This document shows, piece by piece, positions 61,156-64,000 of a stretch of 64,000 nucleotides of DNA. The notes below the pieces were generated by a model, which had not been told where the DNA came from, did no database searches, and worked only from the letters and a program-made list of their open reading frames with translations. The first letter of the stretch is position 1. The number at the start of each line of letters is the position of its first letter. Made by a program: the position numbers and the translations under genes. This stretch comes from Ignavibacteria bacterium RIFOXYC2_FULL_35_21 (GTDB taxonomy: Bacteria; Bacteroidota; Ignavibacteria; Kapaibacteriales; UBA2268), in assembly GCA_001804705.1 (NCBI GenBank), contig MHAY01000013.1, forward strand, positions 1 to 64,000, in the 5' to 3' direction.

Positions 61156-62958
61156 TTAATCTTCAATGCTCAATACAGCAAGAAATGCTTCCTGGGGAAT
61201 TTCTACTCTCCCGACCTGTTTCATACGTTTTTTGCCTTCTTTTTGTTTCTCAAGCAATTTCCTTTTTCGCGTAATATCGCCGCCATAGCACTTTGCAGTA
61301 ACATTTTTTCTCATAGCTTTAACTGTTGACCTCGATATTACTTTTGACCCTATGGCAGCCTGTATCGCAACTTCAAACATTTGCCTTGGAATTAGCTCTT
61401 TCAGCTTTGAACACAATTTCTGTCCCCAATTAAAAGATTTCATTCGATGAACAATTGACGAAAGTGCATCTACCTGCTCCCCATTTAAAAGTATATCAAG
61501 CTTAACAAGGTCTTCGGTTCTATATTCTGAAATTTCATAATCCAAAGAAGCATATCCCTTTGATATTGATTTCAGCTTATCGTAAAAATCAAAAACAACT
61601 TCCGATAGAGGCAATTCATATTTAATTTCAACACGTTCCTGAGATAAATATGTTGTAATTATGAATGTTCCCCGACGGTCCATACAAAGTTTCATAATGT
61701 TACCAAGATATTCAGGTGGAGTAATTATTGATGCTTTTATGAATGGTTCCTGAATTTCTTTTATGACACCTAATGATGGCAATTTTGCGGGATTGTCAAT
61801 ATATAACTCTTCTTCATTTGTCTTAATCACTTTGTATTTTACATTAGGCACTGTATTAACAATATTTTGATTGAACTCTCTTTCGAGCCTCTCCTGCACT
61901 ATTTCCATATGGAGTAAGCCCAAAAATCCGCATCTGAATCCAAATCCAAGTGCAGCAGAAGTTTCGGGTTCAAATGTTATTGCCGAATCGTTCAAAACCA
62001 ACTTTGAAAGTGACTCACGTAATCCTTCGAAATCATCCGCTTCTGCTGGATAAATTCCACTAAACACCATTGGTTTTATTATCTTAAAACCTCTTATTTG
62101 TGCTGGACATGGCTTGTGAAAATGTGTTACTGTGTCCCCGACTTTAGAATCCTGAAGATTTCTGATGTTAGCAGTAAAATATCCGACATTACCTGCTAAC
62201 AATTCCTGGGTTCTGTGCCTTTTCATTAGAAGGATTCCGACTTCTTCGACTTCATAGGTCTGGTTTGTCGCCATGAACAAAATCTTATCCTTCTCAGAAA
62301 GCTTACCGTCAAAGACTCTGACATTAACCACTACTCCGCGATAGGAATCAAATATTGAATCATAAATCAAAGCCCGAAGAGGCGCTTCAGAATCTCCTTT
62401 CGGAGCAGGTATCTTAGTAACAATCGCTTCAAGAATTTCATCGACACCTGTGCCTTGCTTAGCAGAAGTAAGTAAAATCTCTTCTTCCTTGCAGCCGATT
62501 AATTCTATGATTTGTTGTTTAACACTTTCGATTGTTGTCGAGGCACTCGGCAAATCTATTTTATTAATTATTGGAATGATTTCAATGTTAGCATCGATTG
62601 CAAGATAAAGATTGCTTATTGTCTGGGCTTCTACTCCCTGGGTAGCGTCAACAATAAGTAATGCTCCTTCGCAAGCTGCTAGTGAACGTGAAACTTCATA
62701 AGTAAAATCAACATGTCCCGGTGTATCTATCAAATTGAGAGCATATTTATTCCCATCTTTTGCCTTATACCCCATCTGAATTGCATGAAGTTTGATGGTA
62801 ATACCTCTTTCCTGTTCCAATGGATTATCATCGAGAATCTGATTGTAAATCATTTCCCTTTGAGTTACGGTGCCGGTTTTTTCCAGCAATCTATCAGCTA
62901 GCGTAGATTTTCCGTGGTCAATATGTGCAATTATGCAAAAATTGCGAATATTTTCCAT
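61156..62958 (-). CDS. lepA: elongation factor 4 (LepA)
   Basis: 600 residues, the usual length. A translational GTPase that back-translocates or helps initiation on ribosomes. G1 [11 protein letters not shown]2 GITI, G3 DTPGHVDF and G4 NKIDLP are present. The EF4-specific C-terminal domain includes [17 protein letters not shown] and ends [14 protein letters not shown] ([14 protein letters not shown]). Start ATG 62958 ([17 protein letters not shown]). Upstream partner of lepB. Confidence 0.97.
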   Translation of the reverse strand: MENIRNFCIIAHIDHGKSTLADRLLEKTGTVTQREMIYNQILDDNPLEQERGITIKLHAIQMGYKAKDGNKYALNLIDTPGHVDFTYEVSRSLAACEGALLIVDATQGVEAQTISNLYLAIDANIEIIPIINKIDLPSASTTIESVKQQIIELIGCKEEEILLTSAKQGTGVDEILEAIVTKIPAPKGDSEAPLRALIYDSIFDSYRGVVVNVRVFDGKLSEKDKILFMATNQTYEVEEVGILLMKRHRTQELLAGNVGYFTANIRNLQDSKVGDTVTHFHKPCPAQIRGFKIIKPMVFSGIYPAEADDFEGLRESLSKLVLNDSAITFEPETSAALGFGFRCGFLGLLHMEIVQERLEREFNQNIVNTVPNVKYKVIKTNEEELYIDNPAKLPSLGVIKEIQEPFIKASIITPPEYLGNIMKLCMDRRGTFIITTYLSQERVEIKYELPLSEVVFDFYDKLKSISKGYASLDYEISEYRTEDLVKLDILLNGEQVDALSSIVHRMKSFNWGQKLCSKLKELIPRQMFEVAIQAAIGSKVISRSTVKAMRKNVTAKCYGGDITRKRKLLEKQKEGKKRMKQVGRVEIPQEAFLAVLSIED

Positions 62959-63082
62959 AAATTATTGTTTCATTTAATACTTGTATAAACTTACAAAATT
63001 ACGAAATGAATGACTGGTTTGCAATAATTAGGAACAGTTTAATAAAAACCTTTATATTGAAATTAACAAGTAATGATAAAAT

Positions 63083-64000
63083 TTATCTTGAAATCACAAA
63101 AGGATGGACACCAGAATTTAAGCCGCTTTCAATTCTAAGGTAATAAAAACCTGTAATATAATTTGATACATTTAAATTTATTCCATTTAGAGAATCGTTG
63201 GCATCAAATAAATTTGAGCTGAGTTTCTCGCCTAAAGAATTGAAAATTGAAATCTTAATTTTATTTGGAATATCTTTGAATGAGATATAAAGTATATCGC
63301 TTACGGGATTCGGGTACAATTCAATTTTCAATGGTTCACCATTGGTTACAGCACCAATAATCGTATAAAGTTCAACATTATTATTTACGGTTGAATTATC
63401 ATCAATTAATTCCACATTTGTATTATAAGTATAATACCCAACTTTATCGGCAAAAATTTTATATTTACCTGCTTTCATACTCCGCATTTCATATCGTCCC
63501 AAATCATCGGTAAAAGTAAAATTTCTGACATTCGAGTTTTGGTCGAGTGCGAAAACAAGAGCTCCTGCTATTGGGTCACCTTCCTTGAGTACTTGTGAGC
63601 TAACCATAAATGTTTCGCCCTGGGTAATAACTCCGCTTATGATACCTCTCCCGCTTTCATGAACAGGAAGATTTGGCACTTTAATAAATATTTCTTCTTT
63701 GATTGTTGTATCACCAATTTCAATCTTGGTAGCATCCCTCCATGTTCTGATAACAGGATTATTTAACAAATAATATCCCGGTATTTTTCTTGAATTGGAT
63801 GAAGTAAAGACCATTAATATATATTTCCCTGTTAGAAGACTCTCAAATTTGAAATTACCTGAGTTATCAGTCACTGCGTTCCGGCTGACATAACGCATAT
63901 TCTGCATTGTATCCGGAGAGACTCTGAATGCTATAACATTTATTTCTTTAATTTTGTTACCTTCATTATCTTTTACAACACCGGAAAGTTTGTTTGAAAA
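63083..64000 (-). CDS. T9SS-secreted protein with carboxypeptidase-regulatory-like repeats, 5' end cut by the window
   Basis: The minus-strand frame is open to the right edge: 31 further codons before the internal ATG at 63907 (LSGVVKDNEGNKIKEINVIA) belong to the same protein, so the true start is outside. At least 305 residues are visible. Two transthyretin-like repeats (GNFKFESLLTGKYILMVF; GRYEMRSMKAGKYKIFADK) are followed by a type IX sorting domain with LYPNPVSDILYISF and GFYYLRIESG. Extracellular or surface; function unknown. The gap to lepA holds nothing recognisable. Confidence 0.85.
   Translation of the reverse strand, partial: FSNKLSGVVKDNEGNKIKEINVIAFRVSPDTMQNMRYVSRNAVTDNSGNFKFESLLTGKYILMVFTSSNSRKIPGYYLLNNPVIRTWRDATKIEIGDTTIKEEIFIKVPNLPVHESGRGIISGVITQGETFMVSSQVLKEGDPIAGALVFALDQNSNVRNFTFTDDLGRYEMRSMKAGKYKIFADKVGYYTYNTNVELIDDNSTVNNNVELYTIIGAVTNGEPLKIELYPNPVSDILYISFKDIPNKIKISIFNSLGEKLSSNLFDANDSLNGINLNVSNYITGFYYLRIESGLNSGVHPFVISR

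Noticed and set aside
1050..63082. tRNA, rRNA or riboswitch genes in intergenic regions
   Set aside because: I looked through the larger gaps for cloverleaf arms, TTCRA loops and known riboswitch cores and saw none. A covariance-model scan would be needed to be sure.

Overview
The window is AT-rich bacterial DNA from a member of the Bacteroidota/Chlorobiota side of the FCB group. An Ignavibacteria- or Kapabacteria-like lineage is the best guess. The evidence is several very large secreted proteins with type IX secretion (T9SS) C-terminal sorting domains, many lipoproteins, a DUF2851 protein, a fused ADP-forming acetate-CoA ligase and a trimeric [FeFe] hydrogenase. The lineage call is inference from gene content; no rRNA or tRNA gene was seen. 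Metabolically the window points to an anaerobe that can ferment, with NADH-linked hydrogen metabolism and ATP from acetyl-CoA.

Layout: 0-5.4 kb holds an alpha/beta hydrolase, then a divergent efflux operon (TetR regulator, TolC-like channel, membrane-fusion lipoprotein) and a small T9SS protein. 5.6-17.3 kb (minus strand) holds a DNA glycosylase, an exported TPR-CHAT protein, a double-OmpA outer-membrane protein, a 1.8-kilo-residue beta-helix/Ig-repeat T9SS protein and a HEPN/nucleotidyltransferase toxin-antitoxin pair. 17.4-26.9 kb (minus) holds three lipoproteins, DUF2851, pyrF, two tandem M48 metalloprotease lipoproteins, truA, a lone nucleotidyltransferase and ferritin. 27.2-32.6 kb (minus) is a hydrogenase locus: response regulator, hydC, hydB, hydA and a membrane histidine kinase.

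32.8-38.2 kb is accessory. It carries rfbA, a DUF262/HNH GmrSD-like protein, a PIN toxin overlapping an unlisted 57-residue partner, a frameshifted DUF4160 gene coupled to DUF2442, and two arrays of an exact 81-bp tandem repeat with shared end sequences. 38.3-47.8 kb (plus) holds hemW, a second giant T9SS protein and a second double-OmpA protein, repeating the gene pairing at 9-16.5 kb. 47.8-54.2 kb holds a dicarboxylate symporter, a PASTA-containing penicillin-binding protein, the acetate-CoA ligase and a second HEPN/nucleotidyltransferase pair. 54.3-63 kb (minus) is a surface-polysaccharide cluster (three glycosyltransferases, a UDP-sugar epimerase, asparagine synthase) running into lepB and lepA. 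A T9SS protein is cut by the right edge.

Intergenic DNA is rich in small repeats: AT-rich tandem motifs at gene 3' ends, C/G-rich hairpins, and a 130-bp nested inverted repeat near 45.5 kb whose two arms differ by compensatory changes. The most unusual items are the 81-bp arrays, the nested hairpin element, the duplicated giant-T9SS plus double-OmpA pairing with an exported CHAT protein, and the regulator-bracketed hydrogenase operon.
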